DNA from: Parafannyhessea umbonata
GTDB lineage: Bacteria; Actinomycetota; Coriobacteriia; Coriobacteriales; Atopobiaceae
Assembly (NCBI RefSeq): GCF_012844235.1
Contig: NZ_JABAGR010000002.1
Span: 1 to 64,000, forward strand
Direction of reading: 5' to 3'
DNA length: 64,000 nucleotides
Both the position numbers and the translations under genes were made by a program. This document shows positions 1-7,376 of the stretch, one piece after another. Every line of letters starts with the position of its first letter. Within the stretch, counting starts at the first letter, position 1. Below the pieces are notes generated by a model. The model worked only from the letters and a program-made list of their open reading frames with translations, had not been told where the DNA came from and did not search any database.

Positions 1-81
1 TATCTGTGAAACTTTTTCATGCTCACGAGTGAAAAGCCGCTCTGCTTTTTTGTGCAATTAGGAGGCTATCAAACACACCCA
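1..81. other. Window edge, possible end of an IS21-type element
   Basis: No intact gene is visible. Read on the minus strand, a TGTGTTTGATAG stretch ending at 77 resembles the TGTGTTTTGTCAAC terminus of the nested IS21 element whose right end lies at 2799. It sits directly after the stop of the outer transposase gene. It may be the end of another related element, or of a copy that lost its istB gene. The sequence to the left is outside the window, so this cannot be resolved. Confidence 0.25.
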
Positions 82-336
82 TCACGCCCACCTCCCGAAG
101 TCGAACTTGGCGAACGCGGGCTTGCCGGGCGCGAGCTCGACCCGCGAGATCGAAGTGGTGACGGGCTGGCTGGGAAGCTCCTCGGGCTGCGCGTCGGCCC
201 ACTGCCCCTCGCACCAGCTGTCGCGCCGGTCCCAGGTCACGGCGTGCACGGCCAGCTCCAGGGCCAGGTCGTCGCTGTATATGTGCAGGTAGCCACCTTC
301 GCGGCTCACGCGGCAGTCCCCGCCGCTCGTACCAGT
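82..336 (-). pseudogene. Outer IS21 IstA transposase, C-terminal fragment
   Basis: This is the C-terminal part of an IstA-type (IS21/Mu-like) transposase on the minus strand. The readable frame includes GGYLHIYSDDLALEL and ends with AFAKFDFG, the style of tail seen after the catalytic core in IstA proteins. The gene's other part lies at 2805-3859; the nested element at 337-2799 separates them. When the insertion and one copy of the CCAGT duplication are removed, the two halves join but not in frame. A further indel must lie near the G-rich stretch just left of 330. The gene is therefore dead for at least two independent reasons. Confidence 0.7.
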
Positions 337-514
337 TGTTGATGTTCACTAAGAAGTGACGCGAATGGCCATCGGGAACCGAGCGCCGTGGCCGGGAAAA
401 GTTGAGCAGTCTGGTCAGATTCTGGCCGTGCCCCGGGGCGTCAGGGACACGGCCAGGCCTGTGTTCTCCCGGGGCGCCGACTTTGCCGAGTGCCGCCCCG
501 GGAAGGAAGGGGAG

Positions 515-1972
515 ATGACCGTGTCCCAGGCGGACAAGGGGACATCGGGAGGATGGACGGGGACGGGGTGCCGAGGTCGCGGATCGCCCGCGAGCTGGGG
601 GCCGGCAGGAACACCGTCGCCAAGTACGCGGACATGCGGGACATGTCGCCCGAGCCCCCGCTGGTCCGGAGGAGGGCCCGCCCGGCCACGGACGGCCTCT
701 CGCGCCGGGTCGACGCGATCCCGGGGGCGGACCTGTCGGTGCCGCGCAAGCAGAGGCACGCGGCCAAGGGGGCCTGCGACAGGGCCGTGGACGAGATGGG
801 CTACGAGGGCTCGCGCTCGTCGACCGGGAGGTACGTGGCCGCCTGGAGGGGCGAGCACGCGCAGGGGCCGAGGGACGGGTACCTCGAGCCCGGGCGGGCG
901 CCGGGCACGGCGCAGGTCGACTTCGGGAACTTCCGGGCGACGGTCGCGGGACGCACGGTCGACCCGAGGCCCCTGGCGGCGACACTGCCGCACCCCGACG
1001 CCCGCTTCTGCGTCGCCCTGCCGTGCGAGAGGGCCGAGGTCTTCTGCCGGGGCCCGGGGGCGGTCTTCGGGCGGATCGGGCGCGCGCCGCGCCTGCTCGT
1101 GCCCGACGACGCCACCGAGGCCGGCAGGATGGCGTTCGGCAAGGTCACGGAGTCGGGGCTCCTCTCCCGGTTCCGGGCGCACTACCGCTGCGAGAGCCGC
1201 TGCCGCGACCCCCGCTCCGGGAACGAGAGGGGGTCGGCGGGGAACGCCGTGGGCTTCCTGCGCCGCAACCCCCTCGTCCCGGTCCCCGTGGCGGACTCGC
1301 CGGACGGGCCCGACGGGAGGCTCGCGACCGGCTGCGGCCGCACCAGCGCCGGAGCGAGGAACAGGGAGGGCAGGGGGACAGCGGAGGCGCTCCCGGAGGG
1401 CCTCGCGGGCATGCTGGCGCTGCCCGGCACGCCGTTCGACGCGGCCGGGTGGGCGCACGCGCGCGCCGACAAGCGCGTACGTGCGAGCGGACGGCAACCC
1501 ATGCCGCGCCGGCCCCGCATGGCACGGCCGCGAGCTGCTGGTGGGCGTGCGCGCCCGCACCGTGGAGGTGCCCGCCGACCGCGGCAGGCACGTGGCCACG
1601 CTCGCCCGCAGCTTCGGCGAGGGCGAGACGGCGGGGAGCCCGGTCTCGCCGACGCCCGCCCTCGTCGCCCGCCCCAGGGCCCTCGGGGAGTCCACGATTC
1701 GGAGGGACGTGCCGGACGGTCCGGCGGGGGCCATCGACCGCTGCGGCAAGGCCGACGGAGGGCGGGCCCCCCGGGTGCTCGGCAGGGTCGCCGGCGTCGC
1801 GGGCTTCGGGGCGGCCTGCGAGGCCGGGGAGCGCGTGTTCGCCGGCGGGAGGGTGCCGGACGAGGCCTCCTGCGACATTCTCGCGAGGCGCATCGCCGCG
1901 GGGGGCAAGGAGGGCGCGGCGGGCCCCGACCCGTCCGCCTGCGACGGGTTCCTCGGAAGGGGGGCGGCCTGA
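515..1972 (+). pseudogene. Nested IS21 IstA transposase, frameshifted
   Basis: This is an IS21 IstA homologue. It starts at ATG 515 after a GGGGAG ribosome-binding site. The frame shifts once near 535-545, runs through the helix-turn-helix (SRIARELGAGRNTVAKY) and the DDE core, then shifts back near 1475-1480 into the frame ending at 1972. DDE candidates are visible: Asp in GTAQVDFGNF, Asp in LVPDDATEAG, Glu in GNERGSAGNAVGFLRRN. After the second shift the Mu-type C-terminal beta domain (RELLVGVRARTVEV) is readable. Two compensating frameshifts make it a pseudogene unless they are sequencing errors in G/C runs. istB follows immediately, the standard IS21 arrangement. Confidence 0.8.
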
Positions 1973-1973
1973 G

Positions 1974-2711
1974 GTGGCCGTGGCAGACGGGCTCGCCGCA
2001 AGGGTGGTCGCCGCCGGCAGGAGGTGCTCGCCCGCGAGGTCCGTGCTCGCCGAGTGGGCGCGGAGGGGCACGCCCAGGCAGGTCGAGTACCTCGCGGGCT
2101 ACCCCGGGGCCGAGTGCGCGAGCAGGGAGGCGTCGAAGCGCGCGAACCTCCTGAGGCGCTGCGCGCTGCCACGGGCCAAGAACTTCGACGGCCACGAGTG
2201 GGGGCAGGCCGGGTGGCCCGACGGCTTCGGGAGGGACGACCTGCTCTCGCTCTCGTTCCCGGGCGGTCGCGAGGACCTCGTGCCCGTGGGCGACGTCGGC
2301 ACGGGCAGGACGCACATGGCGGAGGCGCCCTGCGCGCTCGCCTGCCAGCGGGCACGGCCCGCCAGGCTCCTCGCGGCCTCCTCGCTCGTGATGCGCCTGC
2401 GCCGCGCCCGCGACGACGGGAGGCCCGGCCGCGAGCCCGCCCGGCCCGGCGGGGCCGAGCTCCTGGTCATAGACGAGCTGGGCCTCCTCCCGCTCGACGC
2501 CGACGGGGCGAGGCCGCTCTTCCAGGTGGTCTCCGAGGCCTACGAGACGCAGTCGGTCGTGTTCGCGACCGACCTCGAGTTCTCCAGGTGGGGCTCGGTC
2601 TTCGGGGACGACCGGATGGCCGCGGCCGTGACAGGCCGCGTCGTACACCACGGGAGGCTCCCGCGGTTCCGCGGCGAGTCCTACCGCGTCAGGCACGCGC
2701 TGATGCAGTGA
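1974..2711 (+). CDS. IstB-like ATPase of the nested IS21 element
   Basis: The 245-residue frame is open and ends in the family-typical SYRVRHALMQ. IstB is the AAA+ helper that loads the IS21 transposase on target DNA. Walker B (ELLVIDELGLLPLD) is perfect, but Walker A reads GDVGTGRTHMAEA, with Arg in place of the invariant Lys of GxxGxGKTH. That change normally abolishes ATP binding, so the protein is probably inactive although the frame is intact. The start is GTG 1974, next to the istA stop at 1970-1972; GTG 1980 is an alternative. Confidence 0.75.
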   Translation: MAVADGLAARVVAAGRRCSPARSVLAEWARRGTPRQVEYLAGYPGAECASREASKRANLLRRCALPRAKNFDGHEWGQAGWPDGFGRDDLLSLSFPGGREDLVPVGDVGTGRTHMAEAPCALACQRARPARLLAASSLVMRLRRARDDGRPGREPARPGGAELLVIDELGLLPLDADGARPLFQVVSEAYETQSVVFATDLEFSRWGSVFGDDRMAAAVTGRVVHHGRLPRFRGESYRVRHALMQ

Positions 2712-2804
2712 GAGCTGCTCAGAAAGCATGCCCAGAACGCGTGGACGAACTGCCCGGAAATTGGTGACCATTCTGCTCAAATCGTGTTGACAAAACACAC
2801 CAGT

Positions 2805-3859
2805 ATGGGACCCCGAACCTCCGGCCCTCGTAGCCGGCGAAGCCGTCGAAGGTGATCCTGCGCCTGGGGCACAGCCAGAGCGCGACCTCGTCGGTCACCT
2901 CGAGCGGGCGCGCCGCCGGGAGGCAGGCGGACGCGTGCTCCTCGGACGGCACGCAGGCCACGGCGCGCCTCCGCCTGTCGGCCTGCTCCGCGCACCACGG
3001 CAGCGCCTCCCCGTTGAGCGTGGTGATGTCGGTGAAGTCGCGGCCGTCGAGGAAGTTGCCCTTCACGAAGCGGATCAGCCGCTCGACCTTGCCCTTGGTG
3101 AAGGATTGGCGCGGCCCGCAGAGCCTGGTGCGGAAGCCGACGCACCCCCTGAAGGCGGCGTAGTCGCGCTGCCAGACGGGCCTGCCGTCGAGGTCGCGCC
3201 CAGTCACGACCGACTTCATGTTGTCCGCGGGCACCTCGTCGGGGACGCCCATGGCCATGAAGGCGTGGAGCATCCCTATGAGCAGGTTCTCCTGCCGCGC
3301 GTTGGGGAAGAACTCCACGCAGAAGCTGCCGCAGTGGTGGCAGACCATCGCGAAGCACGCGATCCCGTACTCCGTGCCGCCTGGGCCGACGGACGACCGT
3401 GACGAAGCCCCAGTCCATCTGATACGCCTCGCCGGGCCCCGTCCTGAACCTCTGGCCGCGGCTCCCCTGTGGTGCCACGGTCCTCCGCCTTGCGGGGACG
3501 AGGTCCCTGTGGCCGGATACGTACACTTTCACGGCGGTGAGGCCGTCCTCGTAGCCCTGGCCGAGCAGCCTCTCGTAGATCACCTGCGAGTTGGTGACTC
3601 CCCTGCGGAGCTAGTCGTCGACGGGCCCGGTGCGCCCCGTGAGCACCGTCACCTCGGCCCTCCGGCCGCTGTTACCGTGCGGGAGCGCCCTGAAGCCGTG
3701 CTTCCTGATCGTCCTGGCCTTCGACCTCGTGAGGCCCGTCCTGCGGCAGAACTCCGCCAGGTTGCACGCCTGGGGGTCGAACCCGTCGCCCGCCTCGGCG
3801 GCCATCTCCTCCAAGGCCTTGTCTATAATCTCCTGTAGGTCATCGCGTCTCTCGTTCAC
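2805..3859 (-). pseudogene. Outer IS21 IstA transposase, N-terminal and central part
   Basis: This is an IstA homologue on the minus strand, starting at GTG 3859 behind AGGAGG. The N-terminal region has an HTH-like stretch (LAEFCRRTGLTRSKART). An in-frame TAG at 3611-3613 interrupts it, after which the same frame resumes (YERLLGQGYEDG). A frameshift near 3385, just after the first catalytic Asp (YQMDWGFVTVV), moves the reading to the frame with the second Asp (PADNMKSVV) and the Glu (KGKVERLIRFVKGNF). The gene then runs to the nested IS at 2804. With one stop, at least two frameshifts and a 2.46-kb insertion, it is clearly dead. Its C-terminus is at 82-336. Confidence 0.8.
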
Positions 3860-4517
3860 CTCTATAGTCCTCCTAGCGCCGGCGCATTGGCAACACCAGC
3901 TTAGGGGTCGTGAGGGGGCGTGATGGCCGTTTTTCGTTGACTGGGATTGGCAAATTGTTCCGAATATTTGTGGCTAAAGTCGCCCGGCGCTAACACTACG
4001 TTTTCCCGCCACTCTCAGTACTAGCTTACCAGCTGTACTCGGCTGGGGTATCAAAGTTCCCGTATTGTTGCCGTGGCCTTGAAGCCGTACTTGATGTAGA
4101 GCCTGACGGGCCTGATCCCCTGTTGTATTCATGCATCCCGTCCTCCAAACGTTGTCGTTTGGTACGGACTTTCGTTACCCCCCCCCTCAGCTTTTTCGAC
4201 TCCACCATCAAGCCCGATGGAGATAATACAAAATACTTCGCTAGTACTGTTTTTCCCGAGGTTTTAGTAGTTGCCAAATAGCACGCACTGGCATGTGGGA
4301 ATTGGCGTTACGAAAATGCATTTCACCCTGACGCACTTAATTCTTAAATATTAATCTTAGATAAGCTCATGGTGTTTTCATTATCTGGAGATGGGGATTG
4401 ACGCCAGTAACCGAATAAGAGTTTCATTACATTGATTCTCGTCTGTACTCTCTGGCTCTTAATTCCTAACGGCTTAATGCAGTCTTTTGTTCGTGCTGTT
4501 CGTAATTGGATGTGAAC
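3860..4517. other. Non-coding, AT-richer spacer with mobile-element debris
   Basis: No convincing intact gene lies here. On the minus strand TGTTAGCGCCGGGCGAC (around 3992) and TGTTGCCAATGCGCC (around 3900) both begin with TGT near the outer transposase start, and are candidate terminal or subterminal repeats of the outer IS21. An IS3 orfA remnant follows at 4021-4122. Base composition falls from about 4150 onward, leading into the AT-rich acyltransferase. No clear promoter was identified. Confidence 0.4.
4021..4122 (-). pseudogene. IS3-family OrfA remnant
   Basis: On the minus strand this stretch reads IRPVRLYIKYGFKATATIREL, then a TGA stop, then YPSRVQL. Intact IS3-type OrfA proteins carry a similar helix-turn-helix segment ending RELGYPSR. 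The stop sits where the family has Gly, one substitution away (GGA to TGA). About 30 codons are recognisable and no orfB follows, so it is a short fossil of an IS3 element. Confidence 0.5.
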
Positions 4518-5657
4518 ATGTTGAAGCAAACATACGCTCCGCATCAATCAAATCGCTTGTCAAACTGGGATTTATTGAGAACAGTTTCCATGTTCCTTGT
4601 GCTGGTGATTCACTCAACATCAATGTTGGATTCAGTAGTAAAGAGCCATGCTATTACGATAGCGATAAATGAAGCTTTACTCCTTTGCGATCCAGTATTC
4701 TTCTGTCTTTCAGGGTATTTCTCTATTAAACCATTGAAAGGCTCCTATTTAGAGTATCTTTCTAAGAAATTCCGAACCGTTTTAGTTCCGATAATTATAT
4801 ACATTATTCCAATTTATATATATGAAGTCTATCTCGGGAGAGAAGAGTCGCTGAAATCATTTGTGGCTTTTCACCATGAGTATTTGTTCTCAGAATGGTG
4901 GTTTATACCAGAGTTAATACCATTTTTAATAATTGCACCCTTGCTGTATGTGATGCTGGAGCAACTGAGCGATGTGCATATTAGACTTGCAATAAGGATA
5001 CTTTTTATCACAGCGGCTTGGGGGGCTATCTCTACGATAGCTATGCAGGTTTTTATGCGTATGCATATGACTACAAAAGCTTCCGTAGTTAGCAATTTGA
5101 TGAGAATGCTTCCTGTTAGTGTGATACCGGGGTCAAGATACTTTATCTACTTTATACTTGGATATCTTGTTAAACGAATGGAAGGCTTGAAGCAAGAAAG
5201 ATACAATTCCTTTCTTCTGTTAGGAATGATTGCGACGGCTATAAGTTTCATTTTGCCACTTATTGGCTTTAATCGTGATGATCCAAATCCGTTGTGGATT
5301 TTTTCAACGATAGCCACGTTCTTCGTATTTAATAGGCTGGTAATACGACGCGAAAAGTTTCGTCGCTTCCTTTTGTGGACCGCAAAGCGCTCCTATACTG
5401 TCTACTTGATACAATACACAGTGATTTCTTTTGTTAGCAAGAAGATAGGCCTATTCCAGTATTTCGCTTCTCATGGATGCGGCGTATTCCTGTCGATTGT
5501 TGCGTGGGTGCTTCAAGTGTTTATGTCGTACGGGCTTTCATTAATTCTTGCTTCAATATTTGATGCTACGATCTTAAAGGGGGTTCAGGTTTGCCTTGAA
5601 ACAATTGAGGGCAAACTATCGCATTACATTCGACGCAATACTCTAGGGGAGAATTAG
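4518..5657 (+). CDS. Acyltransferase 3 family membrane protein (AT-rich, probably acquired)
   Basis: This is an acyltransferase-3 (OafA/WecH/NodX-type) integral membrane enzyme. The family O-acetylates surface sugars or peptidoglycan using a cytoplasmic acyl donor. The N-terminal NWDLLRTVSMFLVLVIHST has the family's early R...H pattern, and about ten hydrophobic segments follow, e.g. TVLVPIIIYIIPIYIY, FIYFILGYLV and SYTVYLIQYTVISF. The size of about 380 residues is typical. I place the start at ATG 4518; TTG 4506 and GTG 4512 are in frame. The gene is much richer in A/T than its neighbours and uses A/T-ending codons. Together with the IS remnants on both sides this suggests horizontal transfer. 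The acceptor is unknown. Confidence 0.8.
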   Translation: MLKQTYAPHQSNRLSNWDLLRTVSMFLVLVIHSTSMLDSVVKSHAITIAINEALLLCDPVFFCLSGYFSIKPLKGSYLEYLSKKFRTVLVPIIIYIIPIYIYEVYLGREESLKSFVAFHHEYLFSEWWFIPELIPFLIIAPLLYVMLEQLSDVHIRLAIRILFITAAWGAISTIAMQVFMRMHMTTKASVVSNLMRMLPVSVIPGSRYFIYFILGYLVKRMEGLKQERYNSFLLLGMIATAISFILPLIGFNRDDPNPLWIFSTIATFFVFNRLVIRREKFRRFLLWTAKRSYTVYLIQYTVISFVSKKIGLFQYFASHGCGVFLSIVAWVLQVFMSYGLSLILASIFDATILKGVQVCLETIEGKLSHYIRRNTLGEN

Positions 5658-5781
5658 ATCAAGTTCCTCTTGAACGCGTTGCTCAATGAGGGGATTATTT
5701 GTTTGACGAGAGCTACCGCTCCGTGCGTGCATTATGGTAGATACTCTTGCTTTCTGTAGGACTAGTGTGCGGTACTGTGCT

Positions 5782-6883
5782 GTGAATCCTCACAGCAAGT
5801 GCAACGATCGGTGAAAGTAAACTTCGCAGGGGCACCTCCAAGCCAGGCGCTTGCGAGGTCTGTGGTTGAGGGAGTCGTACGCCTCCCGGACCTCCTCGTC
5901 GGTGACGTCGTCGAGGCTCCTCCCCTTCGGGAACCAGTCCCTCAGGAGCCCGTTGGTGTTCTCGTTGGTGCCCTTCTGCCACGGCTGGTGGGAGTCGCAG
6001 AAGTAGACGGGCGCGCCCAGGCCCTCCTGCAGGCTCGCGGCGCACGCGAACTCGCTCCCGCGGTCGACCGTGACGGTGCGCACCACCATCCCGGCGAGGG
6101 AGCCCATGGTGACCCCTCCCACCTCGGTGCTCGTCTTGTGGGCCGCCTTGCCGCCCACGAGGTGGCCGGACCTCCTGTCGACCTGCGTCACCAGGCACGC
6201 CCCGCCCTCGCGGCCGGCGACGGTGTCCCCCTCCCAGTCCCCGATGCGGGACCTGCGCGCCACGACGGGCGGGCGCTCGGACATCTCGTGCGTGACGTGC
6301 ACCCCGTACGCGCCCCTGGGCTCGCCCGACGCGTGGCGCCTCCTGCCGCGGTGCCTGAGGAAGCGCCGTGCCGCCCGGCCGCCCGGCATCTCCCGGTCGA
6401 GGTCGCCCCTGGCGATCGCGCGGCATGTCGTCGTGTCGCTCACCGAGCGCGCGGGGTCCTCCCTGGCGAGCCTGCCGGCGACCTGCTCGGGGGACCACCT
6501 CTCGTCGCGCACGAGGCGCGCCACGAGCGCCCTGGTCCCGGGGTCGTCCAGCAGGCGCGGCCTGCGGCACCTCGCCCTCCTCTCGTCCGCCCTCCTCTGA
6601 GCCGTCGAGGCCCGGTAGGAGGGCCTGTCCGTCCTGGGGTTCGCCCAGCCGTTGCGGCGTATCTCCCTCGACACCGTCGACTTGTCCCTGCCGATCTCGC
6701 GCGCGATCTGGCTGACGCCCTCCCCGTCGCGCCAGAGCAGCATGATATCCTCGCGCTCGGTGATGCTAAGATGGTCGTAGCGGTCCATCGCCGCCTCCTC
6801 GTGACTGTTCGCAAGCACCATGTCAGGACGGCGATGGGCCGCCTACCTTACGATATTCCGTTGCACTCGGAGTGTGGATTCAC
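5782..6883 (-). mobile_element. IS30-family insertion sequence
   Basis: The 1102-bp element is bounded by 25-bp inverted repeats (5782-5806 and 6859-6883) that start GTGAATCC and end AGTGCAACG, with about five mismatches between them. The trinucleotide GCT is duplicated on both sides (5779-5781 and 6884-6886), matching the 2-3 bp duplications typical of IS30. It contains a single transposase gene that spans nearly its whole length. It has inserted into the amaP-like pseudogene; removing it restores reading-frame continuity. Confidence 0.9.
5790..6788 (-). CDS. IS30-family transposase
   Basis: This is a DDE transposase of 332 residues, apparently intact. The N-terminal HTH reads SQIAREIGRDKSTVSREIRRNG. 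The catalytic residues are readable: Asp in IGDWEGDTVAG, Asp in VTVDRGSEF and Glu in KGTNENTNGLLRDWFP, with IS30 spacing. The start is ATG 6788 because GAGGAGG lies a few bases upstream; an earlier ATG at 6821 lacks such a site. The stop overlaps the left inverted repeat, a compact arrangement common in IS30. With intact ends, frame and target duplication this is the best candidate for an active element in the window. Confidence 0.9.
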   Translation of the reverse strand: MDRYDHLSITEREDIMLLWRDGEGVSQIAREIGRDKSTVSREIRRNGWANPRTDRPSYRASTAQRRADERRARCRRPRLLDDPGTRALVARLVRDERWSPEQVAGRLAREDPARSVSDTTTCRAIARGDLDREMPGGRAARRFLRHRGRRRHASGEPRGAYGVHVTHEMSERPPVVARRSRIGDWEGDTVAGREGGACLVTQVDRRSGHLVGGKAAHKTSTEVGGVTMGSLAGMVVRTVTVDRGSEFACAASLQEGLGAPVYFCDSHQPWQKGTNENTNGLLRDWFPKGRSLDDVTDEEVREAYDSLNHRPRKRLAWRCPCEVYFHRSLHLL

Positions 6884-6884
6884 G

Positions 6885-7084
6885 CTGCTGAGGTCCATCT
6901 TCAAGCGCAACCGCAAGACCGTCATCGTGGCGAAGGAGGGCGGCGACCAGATCACCGTGACGCGTGACGCCATAGCGTCGCAGGCAACGCACGTGATCGA
7001 GGAGGACGGCGCCTACGCGGCCAAGCGCGTGAGCGTCTGGGCCAAGAAGCGCGGGCACGTGCGGGTGGCCGCACGCGTGCAGCC
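6885..7084. repeat. 200-bp repeat shared with amaP (10875-11074)
   Basis: The 200 bases align without gaps to 10875-11074, with roughly a dozen differences (about 94 per cent identity by eye), mostly at third codon positions. The left boundary lies at the IS30 end and the right boundary close to the mini-element at 7089. Sequence left of IS30 is only distantly similar to amaP, so similarity changes abruptly across the insertion point. Confidence 0.85.
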
Positions 7085-7088
7085 TGGG

Positions 7089-7177
7089 TGTGTTTTATCA
7101 ACGCAAACTGTGCAATAGGGGATGGTGCGGAAAAGAGGCGCCATCCCATTTGCGTCACTTCTTGGTGAACATCAATA
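7089..7177. mobile_element. 89-bp MITE-like derivative of the nested IS21
   Basis: It begins TGTGTTTTATCAACGC, almost identical to the inward-read right end of the nested IS21 (2799). On the opposite strand it begins TATTGATGTTCACCAAG, matching that element's left end (337). Only terminal sequence is present and no transposase. It is therefore an internally deleted, non-autonomous copy in the opposite orientation. No target duplication is seen. It interrupts the amaP-like pseudogene. Confidence 0.7.
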
Positions 7178-7376
7178 CTCTGACGAGGCCGCGGTGGCAA
7201 CAGCGGATGTCCGGCGGAAGACGTTGCCGAAGGTGCGGACGTAAGGAGTATGTCGGAAGAGAACAAATACCGTCTTATGCGGCGCGTTTGTGATTTAGAC
7301 TTGCTGAAGTCCACTGTTTAGTACTTTCATTTGGGCTGGATGAGTCTTTCTTTCCCATGACAGGAGACGAATTATT

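Larger units (their letters stand above)
337..2799 (+). mobile_element. Nested IS21-family insertion sequence
   Basis: The element begins TGTTGATGTTCACTAAG at 337 and ends TTGACAAAACACA at 2799, giving TGT...ACA termini and a length of 2463 bp, normal for IS21. It carries istA and istB in the usual order on the plus strand. The pentamer CCAGT occurs on both sides (332-336 and 2800-2804), as expected for a 5-bp target-site duplication. The target is the istA gene of another IS21-like element on the opposite strand. Both genes are damaged or altered, so the copy is probably immobile by itself. Confidence 0.85.
5699..7321 (+). pseudogene. amaP-like pseudogene interrupted by IS30 and a mini-element
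   Basis: Joining 5781 to 6887 (removing IS30 and one GCT copy) restores an in-frame AmaP-like segment. It reads LFDESYRSVRALW, a TAG stop, ILLLSVGLVCGTVLLRS, then IFKRNRKTVIVAKEGG. It parallels the second membrane helix and following domain of the intact amaP at 10689. The match runs to 7084; the mini-element at 7089-7177 then cuts it. After that, Ala/Asp/Glu-rich codons resume (SDEAAVATADV) and, with a one-base shift, continue as AEDVAEGADVRSMSEENKY to a stop at 7321. So this is a second, dead member of the envelope-stress anchor family hit by two mobile elements. Confidence 0.6.

Noticed and set aside
415-2355. Very long open frames antisense to the nested IS21 genes
   Set aside because: High GC makes stop codons rare on the opposite strand. 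The products are Arg/Pro-rich without conserved motifs, while the plus strand has clear IstA and IstB signatures.
4026-4277. 83-codon minus-strand frame
   Set aside because: Its composition is erratic, it lacks a ribosome-binding site, and it overlaps in another frame the IS3 OrfA remnant that explains the sequence.
337-7177. Composite transposon carrying the acyltransferase
   Set aside because: The flanking elements belong to different families (IS21 and IS30). The IS30 and the nested IS21 each have their own target duplications, and no common outer duplication was seen.
7250-7321. 23-residue frame MSEENKYRLMRRVCD... with an AAGGAG site
   Set aside because: With a one-base shift it continues the Ala/Asp/Glu-rich tail of the amaP-like pseudogene, so a remnant is more likely than a new small gene.
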